A program made the position numbers and the translations under genes. Source: Mastigias papua (Eukaryota; Cnidaria; Scyphozoa; Rhizostomeae; Mastigiidae). From it: a stretch of DNA of 64,000 bases. Positions 15,001-28,230 of the stretch are shown in pieces. The notes under the pieces were generated by a model that was not told where the DNA came from, searched no databases, and worked only from the letters and a program-made list of their open reading frames with translations. Positions within the stretch are counted from its first letter, which is position 1; every line of letters begins with the position of its first letter. Where the stretch lies: positions 10,410,428 through 10,474,427 of the forward strand of contig OZ025280.1 of NCBI GenBank assembly GCA_964019165.1, written 5' to 3'.

Positions 15001-18000
15001 TCTCAGTAATTGAGAAAGACTGAGGAGTGCCATCTCGTTGTTTGTTGCATGTATATTAGATATTCGGACTCTCAGTGCTTGAGAACGACTGAGGAGTGCC
15101 ATCTCGTTGGTTGTTGCATGTATATTAGATATTCGGACTCTCAGTGCTTGAGAAAGACTGAGGAGTGCCATCTCGTTGTTTGTTGCATGTATATTAGATA
15201 TTCGGACTCTCAGTGCTTGAGAAAGACTGAGGAGTGCCATCTCGTTGTTTGTTGCATGTATATTAGATATTCCGACTCTCAGTGCTTGAGACAGACTGAG
15301 GAGTGCCATCTCCTTGTATGTTGCATGTATATCAGATATTCGGACTCTCAGTAATTGAGACAGACTGAGGAGTGCCATCTCGTTGTTTGTTGCATGTATA
15401 TTAGATATTCGGACTCTCAGTGCTTGAGAAAGACTGAGGAGTGCCATCTCGTTGTTTGTTGCATGTATGTTAGATATTCGGACTGTCAGTGCTTGAGAAA
15501 GACTGAGGAGTGTCATCTCGTTGTTTGTTGCATGTTTGTTAGATATTCGGACTCTCAGTGGTTGAGAAAGACTGAGGAGTGCCATCTCGTTGTTTGTTGC
15601 ATGTATATTAGATATTCGGACTCTCAGTGCTTGAGAAAGACTGAGGAGTGCCATCTCGTTGTTTGGAGCATGTATATTAGATATTCGGACTCTCAGTGCT
15701 TGAGAAAGACTGAGGAGTGCCATCTCGTTGTTTGTTGCATGTATATTAGATATTCGGACTCTCAGTGCTTGAGAAAGACTGAGGAGTGCCATCTCCTTGT
15801 ATGTTGCATGTATATCAGATATTCGGACTCTCAGTAATTGAGAAAGACTGAGGAGTGCCATCTCGTTGTTTGTTGCATGTATATTAGATATTCGGACTCT
15901 CAGTGCTTGAGAAAGACTGAGGAGTGCCATCTCGTTGTTTGTTGCATGTATGTTAGATATTCGGACTCTCAGTGCTTGAGAAAGACTGAGGAGTGCCATC
16001 TCGTTGTTTGTTGCATGTATATTAGATATTCGGACTCTCAGTGGTTGAGAAAGACTGAGGAGTGCCATCTCATTGTATGTTGGATGTATATTAGATATTC
16101 GGACTCTCAGTGCTTGAGAAAGACTGAGGAGTGCCATGTCATTGTATGTTGCATGTATATCAGATATTCGGACTCTCAGTAATTGAGAAAGACTGAGGAG
16201 TGCCATCTCGTTGTTTGTTGCATGTATATTAGATATTCGGACTCTCAGTGGTTGAGAAAGACTGAGGAGTGCCATCTCGTTGTTTGTTGCATGTATATTA
16301 GATATTCGGACTCTCAGTGCTTGAGAAAGACTAAGGAGTGCCATCTCGTTGTTTGTTGCATGTATATTAGATATTCGGACTCTCAGTGTTTGAGAAAGAC
16401 TGAGGAGTGCCATCTCATTGTATGTTGCATGTATATTAGATATTCGGACTGTCAGTGCTGGAGAAAGACTGAGGAGTGCCATCTCGTTGTTTGTTGCATG
16501 TATATTAGATATTCGGACTCTCAGTGCTTGAGAAAGACTGAGGAGTGCCATCTCGTTGTTTGTTGCATGTATATTAGATATTCGGACTCTCAGTGCTTGA
16601 GAAAGACTGAGGAGTGCCATCTCGTTGTTTGTTGCATGTATATTAGATATTCGGACTCTCAGTGCTTGAGAAAGACTGAGGAGTGCCATCTCGTTGTTTG
16701 TTGCATGTATATTAGATATTCGGAATCTCAGTGCTTGAGAAAGACTGAGGAGTGCCATCTCGTTGTTTGTTGCATGTATATTAGATATTCCGACTCTCAG
16801 TGCTTGAGAAAGACTGAGGAGTGCCATCTCGTTGTTTGTTGCATGTATATTAGATATTCGGACTCTCAGTGCTTGAGAAAGACTGAGGAGTGCCATCTCG
16901 TTGTTTGTTGCATGTATATTAGATATTCGGACTCTCAGTGCTTGAGAAAGACTGAGGAGTGCCATCTCATTGTTTGTTGCATGTATATTAGATATTCGGA
17001 CTCTCAGTGCTTGAGAAAGACTGAGGAGTGCCATCTCGTTGTTTGTTGCATGTATATTAGATATTCGGACTCTCAGTGCTTGAGAACGACTGAGGAGTGC
17101 CATCTCGTTGTTTGTTGCATGTATATTAGATATTCGGACTCTCAGTGCTTGAGAAAGACTGAGGAGTGCCATCTCGTTGTTTGTTGCATGTATATTAGAT
17201 ATTCGGACTCTCAGTGCTTGAGACAGACTGAGGAATGCCATCTCCTTGTATGTTGCATGTATATTAGATATTCGGACTCTCAGTGCTTGAGAAAGACTGA
17301 GGAGTGCCATCTCGTTGTTTGTTGCATGTATATTAGATATTCGGACTCTCAGTGCTTGAGACAGACTGAGGAGTGCCATCTCCTTGTATGTTGCATGTAT
17401 ATCAGATATTCGGACTCTCAGTAATTGAGAAAGACTGAGGAGTGCCATCTCGTTGTTTGTTGCATGTATATTAGATATTCGGACTCTCAGTGCTTGAGAA
17501 AGACTGAGGAGTGCCATCTCGTTGTTTGTTGCATGTATGTTAGATATTCGGCCTGTCAGTGCTTGAGAAAGACTGAGGAGTGTCATCTCGTTGTTTGTTG
17601 CATGTATGTTAGATATTCGGACTCTCAGTGGTTGAGAAAGACTGAGGAGTGCCATCTCGTTGTTTGTTGCATGTATATTAGATATTCGGACTCTCAGTGC
17701 TTGAGAAAGACTGAGGAGTGCCATCTCGTTGTTTGTTGCATGTATATTAGGTATTCGGACTCTCAGTGCTTGAGAAAGACTGAGGAGTGCCATCTCGTTG
17801 TTTGTTGCATGTATGTTAGATATTCGGACTCTCAGTGCTTGAGAAAGACTGAGGAGTGCCATCTCGCTGTTTGTTGCATGTATATTAGATATTCGGACTC
17901 TCAGTGCTTGAGAAAGACTGAGGAGTGCCATCTCATTGTATGTTGCATGTATATTAGATATTCGGACTCTCAGTGCTTGAGAAAGACTGAGGAGTGCCAT

Positions 18001-19058
18001 GTCATTGTATGTTGCATGTATATTAGATATTCGGACTGTCAGTGCTTGAGAAAGACTGAGGAGTGTCATCTCGTTGTTTGTTGCATGTATGTTAGATATT
18101 CGGACTCTCAGTGGTTGAGAAAGACTGAGGAGTGCCATCTCGTTGTTTGTTGCATGTATATTAGATATTCGGCCTGTCAGTGCTTGAGAAAGACTGAGGA
18201 GTGCCATCTCGTTGTTTGTTGCATGTATGTTAGATATTCGGCCTGTCAGTGCTTGAGAAAGACTGAGGAGTGTCATCTCGTTGTTTGTTGCATGTATGTT
18301 AGATATTCGGACTCTCAGTGGTTGAGAAAGACTGAGGAGTGCCATCTCGTTGTTTGTTGCATGTATATTAGATATTCGGACTCTCAGTGCTTGAGAAAGA
18401 CTGAGGAGTGCCATCTCGTTGTTTGTTGCATGTATATTAGATATTCGGACTCTCAGTGCTTGAGAAAGACTGAGGAGTGCCATCTCGTTGTTTGTTGCAT
18501 GTATATTAGATATTCGGACTCTCAGTGCTTGAGAAAGACTGAGGAGTGCCATCTCCTTGTATGTTGCATGTATATCAGATATTCGGACTCTCAGTAATTG
18601 AGAAAGACTGAGGAGTGCCATCTCGTTGTTTGTTGCATGTATATTAGGTATTCGGACTCTCAGTGCTTGAGAAAGACTGAGGAGTGCCATCTCGTTGTTT
18701 GTTGCATGTATGTTAGATATTCGGACTCTCAGTGCTTGAGAAAGACTGAGGAGTGCCATCTCGTTGTTTGTTGCATGTATATTAGATATTCGGACTCTCA
18801 GTGCTTGAGAAAGACTGAGGAGTGCCATCTCATTGTATGTTGCATGTATATTAGATATTCGGACTCTCAGTGCTTGAGAAAGACTGAGGAGTGCCATGTC
18901 ATTGTATGTTGCATGTATATTAGATATTCGGACTGTCAGTGCTTGAGAAAGACTGAGGAGTGTCATCTCGTTGTTTGTTGCATGTATGTTAGATATTCGG
19001 ACTCTCAGTGGTTGAGAAAGACTGAGGAGTGCCATCTCGTTGTTTGTTGCATGTATAT
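12021..19058. repeat. Higher-order satellite repeat, 7038 bp (102 monomers), copy B
   Basis: Second tandem copy of the 102-monomer block. The pattern of stop-bearing monomers is identical to copy A from 12319 to about 19000. The copies diverge at 19093, where this one has GACTAAGGAG and the corresponding site near 12055 has GACTGAGGAG, so similarity continues a few tens of bases past the nominal unit end. I found no difference between copies in the translated monomer order, but I did not align every base. Confidence 0.92.
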
Positions 19059-20459
19059 TAGATATTCGGACTCTCAGTGCTTGAGAAAGACTAAGGAGTG
19101 CCATCTCGTTGTTTGTTGCATGTATATTAGATATTCGGACTCTCAGTGTTTGAGAAAGACTGAGGAGTGCCATCTCATTGTATGTTGCATGTATATTAGA
19201 TATTCGGACTGTCAGTGCTTGAGAAAGACTGAGGAGTGCCATCTCGTTGTTTGTTGCATGTATATTAGATATTCGGACTCTCAGTGCTTGAGAAAGACTG
19301 AGGAGTGCCATCTCGTTGTTTGTTGCATGTATATTAGATATTAGGACTCTCAGTGCTTGAGAAAGACTGAGGAGTGCCATCTCATTGTATGTTGCATGTA
19401 TATTAGATATTCGGACTCTCAGTGCTTGAGAAAGACTGAGGAGTGCCATGTCATTGTATGTTGCATGTATATTAGATATTCGGACTGTCAGTGCTTTAGA
19501 AAGACTGAGGAGTGTCATCTCGTTGTTTGTTGCGTGTATGTTAGATATTCGGACTCTCAGTGCTTGAGAAAGACTGAGGAGTGCCATCTCGTTGTTTGTT
19601 GCATGTATATTAGATATTCGGACTCTCAGTGCTTGAGAAAGACTAAGGAGTGCCATCTCGTTGTTTGTTGCATGTATATTAGATATTCGGACTCTCAGTG
19701 TTTTTTAGAAAGACTGAGGAGTGCCATCTCATTGTATGTTGCATGTATATTAGATATTCGGACTGTCAGTGCTTGAGAAAGACTGAGGAGTGCCATCTCG
19801 TTGTTTGTTGCATGTATATTAGATATTCGGACTCTCAGTGCTTGAGAAAGACTGAGGAGTGCCATCTCGTTGTTTGTTGCATGTATATTAGATATTCGGA
19901 CTCTCAGTGCTTGAGAAAGACTGAGGAGTGCCATCTCATTGTATGTTGCATGTATATTAGATATTCGGACTCTCAGTGCTTGAGAAAGACTGAGGAGTGC
20001 CATGTCATTGTATGTTGCATGTATATTAGATATTCGGACTGTCAGTGCTTTAGAAAGACTGAGGAGTGTCATCTCGTTGTTTGTTGCATGTATGTTAGAT
20101 ATTCGGACTCTCAGTGGTTGAGAAAGACTGAGGAGTGCCATCTCGTTGTTTGTTGCATGTATATTAGATATTCGGACTCTCAGTGCTTGAGAAAGACTAA
20201 GGAGTGCCATCTCGTTGTTTGTTGCATGTATATTAGATATTCGGACTCTCAGTGCTTGAGAAAGACTGAGGAGTGCCATCTCATTGTTTGTTGCATGTAT
20301 ATTAGATATTCGGACTCTCAGTGCTTGAGAAAGACTGAGGAGTGCCATCTCGTTGTTTGTTGCATGTATATTAGATATTCGGACTCTCAGTGCTTGAGAA
20401 AGACTGAGGAGTGCCATCTCGTTGTTTGTTGCATGTATATTAGATATTCGGACTCTCAG

Positions 20460-22946
20460 TGCTTGAGAAAGACTGAGGAGTGCCATCTCGTTGTTTGTTG
20501 CATGTATATTAGATATTTGGAATCTCAGTGCTTGAGAAAGACTGAGGAGTGCCATCTCGTTGTTTGTTGCATGTATATTAGATATTCCGACTCTCAGTGC
20601 TTGAGAAAGACTGAGGAGTGCCATCTCGTTGTTTGTTGCATGTATATTAGATATTCGGACTCTCAGTGCTTGAGAAAGACTGAGGAGTGCCATCTCGTTG
20701 TTTGTTGCATGTATATTAGATATTCGGACTCTCAGTGCTTGAGAAAGACTGAGGAGTGCCATCTCGTTGTTTGTTGCATGTATATTAGATATTCCGACTC
20801 TCAGTGCTTGAGAAAGACTGAGGAGTGCCATCTCGTTGTTTGTTGCATGTATATTAGATATTCGGACTCTCAGTGCTTGAGAAAGACTGAGGAGTGCCAT
20901 CTCATGGTATGTTGCATGTATATTAGATATTCGGACTCTCAGTGCTTGAGAAAGACTGAGGAGTGCCATCTCGTTGTTTGTTGCATGTATATTAGATATT
21001 CGGACTCTCAGTGCTTGAGAAAGACTGAGGAGTGCCATCTCGTTGTTTGTTGCATGTATATTAGATATTCGGACTCTCAGTGCTTGAGAAAGACTGAGGA
21101 GTGCCATCTCGTTGTTTGTTGCATGTATGTTAGATATTCGGCCTCTCAGTGCTTGAGAAAGACTGAGGAGTGCCATTTCGTTGTTTGTTATATGTATATT
21201 AGATATTCGGACTCTCAGTGCTTGAGAAAGACTGAGGAGTGCCATCTCGTTGTTTGTTGCATGTATATTAGATATTCAGACTCTCAGTGCTTGAGAAAGA
21301 CTGAGGAGTGCCATCTCGTTGTTTGTTGCATGTATATTAGATATTCGGACTCTCAGTGCTTGAGAAAGACTGAGGAGTGCCATCTCGTTGTTTGTTGCAT
21401 GTATATTAGATATTCGGACTCTCAGTGCTTGAGAAAGACTGAGGAGTGCCATCTCGTTGTTTGTTGCATGTATATTAGATATTCGGACTCTCAGTGCTTG
21501 AGAAAGACTGAGGAGTGCCATCTCGTTGTTTGTTGCATGTATATTAGATATTCGGACTCTCAGTGCTTGAGAAAGACTAAGGAGTGCCATCTCGTTGTTT
21601 GTTGCATGTATATTAGATATTCGGACTCTCAGTGTTTGAGAAAGACTGAGGAGTGCCATCTCATTGTATGTTGCATGTATATTAGATATTCGGACTGTCA
21701 GTGCTTGAGAAAGACTGAGGAGTGCCATCTCGTTGTTTGTTGCATGTATATTAGATATTCGGACTCTCAGTGCTTGAGAAAGACTGAGGAGTGCCATCTC
21801 GTTGTTTGTTGCATGTATATTAGATATTCGGACTCTCAGTGCTTGAGAAAGACTGAGGAGTGCCATCTCATTGTATGTTGCATGTATATTAGATATTCGG
21901 ACTCTCAGTGCTTGAGAAAGACTGAGGAGTGCCATGTCATTGTATGTTGCATGTATATTAGATATTCGGACTGTCAGTGCTTTAGAAAGACTGAGGAGTG
22001 TCATCTCGTTGTTTGTTGCATGTATGTTAGATATTCGGACTCTCAGTGCTTGAGAAAGACTGAGGAGTGCCATCTCGTTGTTTGTTGCATGTATATTAGA
22101 TATTCGGACTCTCAGTGCTTGAGAAAGACTGAGGAGTGCCATCTCGTTGTTTGTTGCATGTATATTAGATATTTGGAATCTCAGTGCTTGAGAAAGACTG
22201 AGGAGTGCCATCTCGTTGTTTCTTGCATGTATATTAGATATTCCGACTCTCAGTGCTTGAGAAAGACTGAGGAGTGCCATCTCGTTGTTTGTTGCATGTA
22301 TATTAGATATTCGGACTCTCAGTGCTTGAGAAAGACTGAGGAGTGCCATCTCGTTGTTTGTTGCATGTATATTAGATATTCGGACTCTCAGTGCTTGAGA
22401 AAGACTGAGGAGTGCCATCTCGTTGTTTGTTGCATGTATATTAGATATTCCGACTCTCAGTGCTTGAGAAAGACTGAGGAGTGCCATCTCGTTGTTTGTT
22501 GCATGTATATTAGATATTCGGACTCTCAGTGCTTGAGAAAGACTGAGGAGTGCCATCTCATGGTATGTTGCATGTATATTAGATATTCGGACTCTCAGTG
22601 CTTGAGAAAGACTGAGGAGTGCCATCTCGTTGTTTGTTGCATGTATATTAGATATTCGGACTCTCAGTGCTTGAGAAAGACTGAGGAGTGCCATCTCGTT
22701 GTTTGTTGCATGTATATTAGATATTCGGACTCTCAGTGCTTGAGAAAGACTGAGGAGTGCCATCTCGTTGTTTGTTGCATGTATGTTAGATATTCGGCCT
22801 CTCAGTGCTTGAGAAAGACTGAGGAGTGCCATTTCGTTGTTTGTTGTATGTATATTAGATATTCGGACTCTCAGTGCTTGAGAAAGACTGAGGAGTGCCA
22901 TCTCGTTGTTTGTTGCATGTATATTAGATATTCAGACTCTCAGTGC
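20460..22946. repeat. 24-monomer (1656-bp) higher-order repeat, two units
   Basis: Several rare variants recur with an offset of exactly 1656 bp (24 x 69): ATTTGGAATC near 20519 and 22175, CTCATGGTATG near 20904 and 22560, CGGCCTCTC near 21141 and 22797, CATTTCGTTG near 21175 and 22831, and ATTCAGACTC near 21276 and 22932. A partial third copy of the CATGG variant lies at 23112, but there its distance to the CGGCCTCTC variant is one monomer longer. A second spacing of 28 monomers (1932 bp) links the GCTTTAG variants at 20049 and 21981. This end of the array therefore expanded separately from the 7-kb block. Confidence 0.85.
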
Positions 22947-24138
22947 TTGAGAAAGACTGAGGAGTGCCATCTCGTTGTTTGTTGCATGTATATTAGATAT
23001 TCGGACTCTCAGTGCTTGAGAAAGACTGAGGAGTGCCATCTCGTTGTTTGTTGCATGTATATTAGATATTCGGACTCTCAGTGCTTGAGAAAGACTGAGG
23101 AGTGCCATCTCATGGTATGTTGCATGTATATTAGATATTCGGACTCTCAGTGCTTGAGAAAGACTGAGGAGTGCCATCTCGTTGTTTGTTGCATGTATAT
23201 TAGATATTCGGACTCTCAGTGCTTGAGAAAGACTGAGGAGTGCCATCTCGTTGTTTGTTGCATGTATATTAGATATTCGGACTCTCAGTGCTTGAGAAAG
23301 ACTGAGGAGTGCCATCTCGTTGTTTGTTGCATGTATATTAGATATTCGGACTCTCAGTGCTTGAGAAAGACTGAGGAGTGCCATCTCGTTGTTTGTTGCA
23401 TGTATGTTAGATATTCGGCCTCTCAGTGCTTGAGACAGACTGAGGAGTGCCATCTCGTTGTTTGTTGCATGTATATTAGATATTCGGACTCTCAGTGCTT
23501 GAGAAAGACTGAGGAGTGCCATCTCGTTGTTTGTTGCATGTATATTAGATATTCGGACTCTCAGTGCTTGAGAACGACTGAGGAGTGCCATCTCGTTGTT
23601 TGTTGCATGTATATTAGATATTCGGACTCTCAGTGCTTGAAAAAGACTGAGGAGTGCCATCTCGTTGTTTGTTGCATGTATGTTAGATATTCGGACTCTC
23701 AGTGGTTGAGAAAGACTGAGGAGTGCCATCTCGTTGTTTGTTGCATGTATATTAGATATTCGGACTCTCAGTGCTTGAGAAAGACTGAGGAGTGCCATCT
23801 CGTTGTTTGTTGCATGTATATTAGATATTCGGACTCTCAGTGCTTGAAAAAGACTGAGGAGTGCCATCTCGTTGTTTGTTGCATGTATGTTAGATATTCG
23901 GACTCTCAGTGCTTGAGAAAGACTGAGGAGTGCCATCTCGTTGTTTGTTGCATGTACATTAGATATTCGGACTCTCAGTGCTTGAGAAAGACTGAGGAGT
24001 GCCATCTCGTTGTTTGTTGCATGTATATTAGATATTCGGACTCTCAGTGCTTGAGAAAGACTGAGGAGTGCCATCTCGTTGTTTGTTGCATGTATATTAG
24101 ATATTCGGACTCTCAGTGCTTGAGAAAGACTGAGGAGC

Positions 24139-25362
24139 GCCGATTATTATTAGTTATTCGTGAGATACGTCGGGGGCTCGAATGTAAATGAGCCAACATA
24201 ACCTTTATAGCTTCCACGAATGTTAGGAATACGTTAATATCATTTAGGTCTATTCTTTACGCTATAAGACACATGTATTTTGTCCACGAGTATTTGTATT
24301 AGCTAATAGGAAATAAGTTAGGTTATGCATAGTAATTCCATTTGTGAATTAAGCTTTAGGCATACGATAGAAACCCTCTTTGCAGTGACTGTGCATTACG
24401 CAGCACGCCATTCTGTTGTTTTAGGATTTAGGATTATTTACTCTTGCATCAATAGATGACTGGATTAGGTATTGTTATATTACTTAGTATAGGCAACAAG
24501 ATCTACTGTACGCATTGCACCATACACTAATTATCTCTTCTGTAAGAGGCAAACCTTTGCCATATTTAGTATTACCTAGTAGACCCATTTCTATCTATTA
24601 CACGTGGAACCAGATTCGCATATGACGCAAGTTCTAGACAGCATGATATGGAATCCCCATATCATCGCCTTGCACTAAACTATAGACTTTCCTTTGGTTA
24701 AGATTTCGTAAACTCTAGCCTTGCATCAGACTTGAATGCTAGGATGGTTCAGGAATAAGATAAGGTTAGAATATCACTATATATGGGTAGATTTCGATAA
24801 CACAATTGCGCGTGATGATTGCATGTTGTAATTGCAATGCTTGTGCAATCCAAGCATGCTCTCCAATATATATACTCCAATATATATATGACAAGTTTAG
24901 AGTATAGACAAGAAGGAGAAGGTTCAATGGCAGGGGCGTGAGTCTCCTAGCCGAACCACTTGTATAGGTATTTGAATGTAGATGAAGGTTAATAGATATC
25001 ATGATATATATTAGCTACAATGACTTGAAAGACCGCTCGACTCGAGGCATCCTGACGATGCAAAGCTGAAGGCAGAAGTGCGCAAAGTCAACATCATCAT
25101 CATGATTCCAGTTTTCATAGACTAGATCTTTTTTTATTATTTTGCTCAATTTTACAATGGTGTCAGTTTCAGTTCAATTTCACAGTACACTATGGTAGAA
25201 ATCACCAAACAATCACAGGAAGGTGACAGGAAATTCATAGAAATGCTGAAGAATTGCAACAATTGCATGAAATATGATAATCACCGTAGAAATTACATGG
25301 TACGACAATGAAGTAACATGAAAATTATGAAATAACTGTAGGTGCCTATTAGAATATTGAAA
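24139..25362. other. Unannotated flank between satellite and first Helitron
   Basis: About 1.2 kb of AT-rich sequence with no convincing coding region. The satellite stops abruptly at GAGGAGCGCC (about 24138). The only local structure seen is a short tandem CTCCAATATATATA motif at 24861-24893. The right end, GAATATTGAAAT, abuts the outer foot of the palindrome at 25363 and is the best candidate for real flanking DNA on the 3' side of the Helitron array. Confidence 0.6.
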
Positions 25363-25949
25363 TAGCTTAGTACTGATAGCCCGCTAAACGCGTGCTCCCC
25401 TTACCCCAGTTCAAAAGTTGTAGATTAGCCTCGGAAAGACTAACGCTGTGCCCCCATAGAAGCTGCATGGTCTACATTTTAGATGAGCAAGGATAAAAAA
25501 AGCTCGCATAGGATCACGAGGTGGCATCATTGGCCTCTGTTATGGAGCACATTACCTTCGGTCTTGCATTGTGCAAATTGAAGAAAATTGCCAGAAAAAT
25601 TTGTGCCAGAAATGCTCGGATACCTGCGCTAGGCTTCGGGGCTTCTCGACTTTCAACCTTTTCCTGTACAGCCCCGTAGCCTAGCGCAGGTATCCGAGCA
25701 TTTCTGGCGCAAATTTTTCTTGCAATTTTCTTCAATTTGCACAATGCAAGACCAAAAGTAATGTGCTCCATAACAGAGGCCAATGATGCCACCTCGTGAT
25801 CCTATGCGAGCTTTTTTATCCTTGCTCATCTAAAATATAGACCATGCAGCTTCTATGGGGGCACAGCGTTAGTCTTTCCAAGGCTAATCTACAACTTTTG
25901 AACTGGGGTAAGGGAAGCACGCATTTAGCGGGCTATCAGTACTAAGCTA
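25363..25949. repeat. 587-bp near-perfect palindrome (3' terminus of E5)
   Basis: Arms are about 25363-25642 and 25671-25949, with a 28-nt loop at 25643-25670. The outer ends are TAGCTTAGTACTGATAGCCC and its complement; near the loop GATACCTGCGCTAGGCT pairs with AGCCTAGCGCAGGTATC. I see only scattered mismatches and about one indel. It contains the GATAGCCCGC/GCGGGCTATC dyad seen at the other four Helitron ends. The loop (starting TTCTCGACTTTC, ending CCTGTACA) is the reverse complement of the loop in the palindrome at 41382-41979. Confidence 0.95.
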
Positions 25950-27880
25950 GTCTCCTGTATATGAAATAAGCACATTATTACTCAAACTGTTCTTTACATG
26001 AGACATTAGTGAACAACGTCACATATTGTCTCCTGCTTACTTCAATTCTAACGTAGATAGTGTTGTAAAATCTAGCGGTATAACTGTAACAGTGTATAAC
26101 ATATACAATATAGACCATCAACTGACAGGAACGACTACGGCTATGACCTAGTGGGTGATCACAGATCTTCTCCACACAGGTACACAATTAAATCTGAGCC
26201 ATAAACCTGTAATATGGTTGCATCCAGTAATCCTATGGTAACTGGTATATTAGCTTTCTTTAGCCATTAAATTAGCTTCTATCGAATTATCATAGCTCAG
26301 AGGACTCCATAGTGTTACTTCATAAAAATAAAAGAATAATGTTATGTACAGGTAACATGCTATAAAATATTAATCTTCAAATCGGGTTTCGAGTAATTAT
26401 AGTGTTTGGGGTGGGGGGAGTTGATGGTAGGGGCTCGGAAAAATCAAGTTTACACAATAGCAATGATCGTGCTATCTAATAGTAAGTAATCCCTTTAAAC
26501 TGAATCATCATGTACAGTATGATCTATGGAAATCATTAATGGAATTTATAGCAACTGTTTTCCAGCAAAGAAACTTTCAGGATAAAGGAACCCCTAATTT
26601 GACTCCTAAAAAGTTACACTACGATCCATAGTGAAAAGAACTACAAAGTGTTGTAAATAAAGAGTAGTGGGATTCAGCTACAAACTTTACTGGAAGTAAG
26701 TAAGGCATCAGCTACGGGGACTGAGAGTAATATGACATGCCCCTCAAGATTTTGGAGAGAATGCACGCGATAGTTTCCTCACCTAATTCAAGAAAAAGAA
26801 ACAGAAACAGAGTATAAAACTGTAATAATTCGCAGACTAAATTGGATAACATCCTAGCTCTAGCCTAAAATAACTGTGTTGCAAACATAAAGAGCTATGT
26901 AGAAGTTACAAACAACAACTCAACTCAGATCGGTCTCAACTGTAAACAATGTCAGAGTGGCCTAGCATAGCTGAAAGTGAACAGCACGCTAAAAATCCTA
27001 GCAATTATTAAATACTCCTGTAGGAATCTGCCGAACAACTTCCAGAACCTCTGCAGTCACAAATCTATAATGTTGTTGTTCGGAAACAAAGGATCGAATG
27101 TATCTGCAATTGTGAGATGAACTTGGGAATCCCCTCGAGTGTTTACTGACAAACTACACCAGAATGAAGATTGAAGGATACCAACACGCTATATGGCTAA
27201 CACTCAAGAAACTTAGCAAGTCATGTAGTTTGCTTGTAATCACACTTGACATGGAAGTGGATCAGCAGCCTCTTACTTGCTTAAACTATAAGGGGGGGGG
27301 GAGGGCTACAAACCTCTCAGAGTTATAATAGATAACACAACGAACAACCTCATACAGGAAAAACACGGAAAAACTTTGGAAGATAGAAAAAACACTTTCA
27401 GTACGCTACTGGTCAATATGTTATCACGCCTTAATTTATTTTCCTCAAAATAAAACTGGGACTTCACATCATGCAAAAACAACCCAAACTGAGAGCTTCC
27501 CGAATGTTATCCCATGTCAGGTAAAAAAGCGTAAGAAATAAGCGAAATACACCATAATATACCACAGAATACAACATGAAAATATCTTCTATATGGTTTA
27601 TCACATCTTACTGGCAATAGCACTATGGTTTAGCAGAGAGAATCTAACGGCTAGGGAAGATCTGTCATGGCGATATCACCCTCAAAATGTAGGATTCCTT
27701 GGCAAATAAAATCAAGCGAAAACAGCAGTAAACTGGAAGCAGAACGACGAAATTCTCCTCCAAGTCACACGGTAACTATATGGTAGTAATGGTTCGCAAC
27801 TGTAGAATACGGATGAAATGGACAAAGGACATACAGGAAATCTTAAATCAACCCATTTCAGGAAAGAAGAGCAACCTTAC

Positions 27881-27900
27881 CAGGAAGAACAGCAACCAAA
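27881..27900 (-). promoter_or_regulatory. Candidate 5' splice site in E5 leader
   Basis: On the minus strand the sequence reads CTTCCTG then GTAAGGTTGC, a good match to a metazoan splice donor with the intron starting at 27890. The homologous site in E3 is at 43916 (CCTG then GTAAGCC). It lies about 340 bp inside the presumed 5' end at 28230. I infer a spliced untranslated leader; no transcript evidence is available here. Confidence 0.3.
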
Positions 27901-28187
27901 GTCTCCTTGCAATAACACATACAGCTACTTAGTCCTACAGGACTGCTCGCAGAACTGACAACACGTGGTCCAGCAGGGAGGAGCAACAGTATTGCTGTGA
28001 ATGGCGATGGAAAGAAAGTTGAATAACTCGGCCAAAAAGAATGACAAAAATCATATCTCTTCTTATGTAAGTAGTAGACCCAATTGGCCACCCTTGACAG
28101 AAATTCGGGGGGAATGGAACAAATACCCTGGGAGGAGATCGTGTGCGCGTAATCAGGTCACGTTGTACAATTTAGAGCAATCTGATT

Positions 28188-28230
28188 GGTTTGGCATAAA
28201 TTATCATATAGGGATCTTAGTATATAGAGA
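28188..28230 (-). repeat. Helitron 5'-terminal block of E5
   Basis: This 43-bp block is shared, with about two or three differences, with 41343-41385, 44223-44265 and 49310-49352. On the minus strand it begins TCTCTATATACTAAGATCCC and ends near TTTATGCCAAACC. It directly abuts the palindrome of the neighbouring element. Confidence 0.8.

Larger units (their letters stand above)
1..24138. repeat. 69-bp satellite array, about 350 monomers
   Basis: Head-to-tail tandem array. A typical monomer is 36-104, beginning CTTGAGAAAGACTGAGGAG and ending GGACTCTCAGTG. The monomer start at 36 and the one at 24119 are 24083 bp apart, which is 349 x 69 + 2, so the phase is kept through the whole array apart from one 2-bp gain near 19701. 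Most monomers differ from the consensus by zero to three substitutions. The array enters from the left window edge and stops inside a monomer at about 24138, where the sequence becomes unique. Since 69 is a multiple of 3, a 23-codon repeat stays open on both strands, but stop-bearing monomers (TAA in CAGTAATTGAG or CAGTAAATGAG, TAG in ATTAGGA) interrupt it. I read this as non-coding satellite DNA, possibly heterochromatic; its location on the chromosome is unknown. Confidence 0.98.
25363..28230 (-). mobile_element. Helitron E5: non-autonomous element with giant 3' palindrome
   Basis: Read on the minus strand, the element starts at 28230 with TCTCTATATACTAAGATCCC, an AT-rich TC start of the kind Helitrons have. 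It ends at the outer foot of the 587-bp palindrome, followed by TTTCAATATTC. Its body (about 25950-28187) matches 41976-44222 of E3 over nearly its whole length. There is no Rep or helicase sequence, so it would depend on an autonomous relative such as E4 or E1. Homology with the other junctions stops exactly at the palindrome's left foot, where the 43-bp terminal block is missing; this supports placing the 3' end there. The last bases read CTA then T, not the CTRR-T typical of Helitrons. Confidence 0.65.

Noticed and set aside
1..24138. CRISPR-like array
   Set aside because: The whole 69-bp unit repeats with point variation; there is no split into a constant repeat and unique spacers, and the context is eukaryotic.
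7..24191. Very long open frames of 23-residue repeats on the plus strand, and a second repeat protein on the minus strand
   Set aside because: Both follow from a 69-bp period in satellite DNA. Stop-bearing monomers are scattered through the plus frame, one 2-bp gain shifts the frame near 19701, and no start, leader or domain is seen.
25514..25792. 92-codon open frame across the palindrome
   Set aside because: It reads through both arms of the 587-bp palindrome; its start and end are complementary copies of each other.
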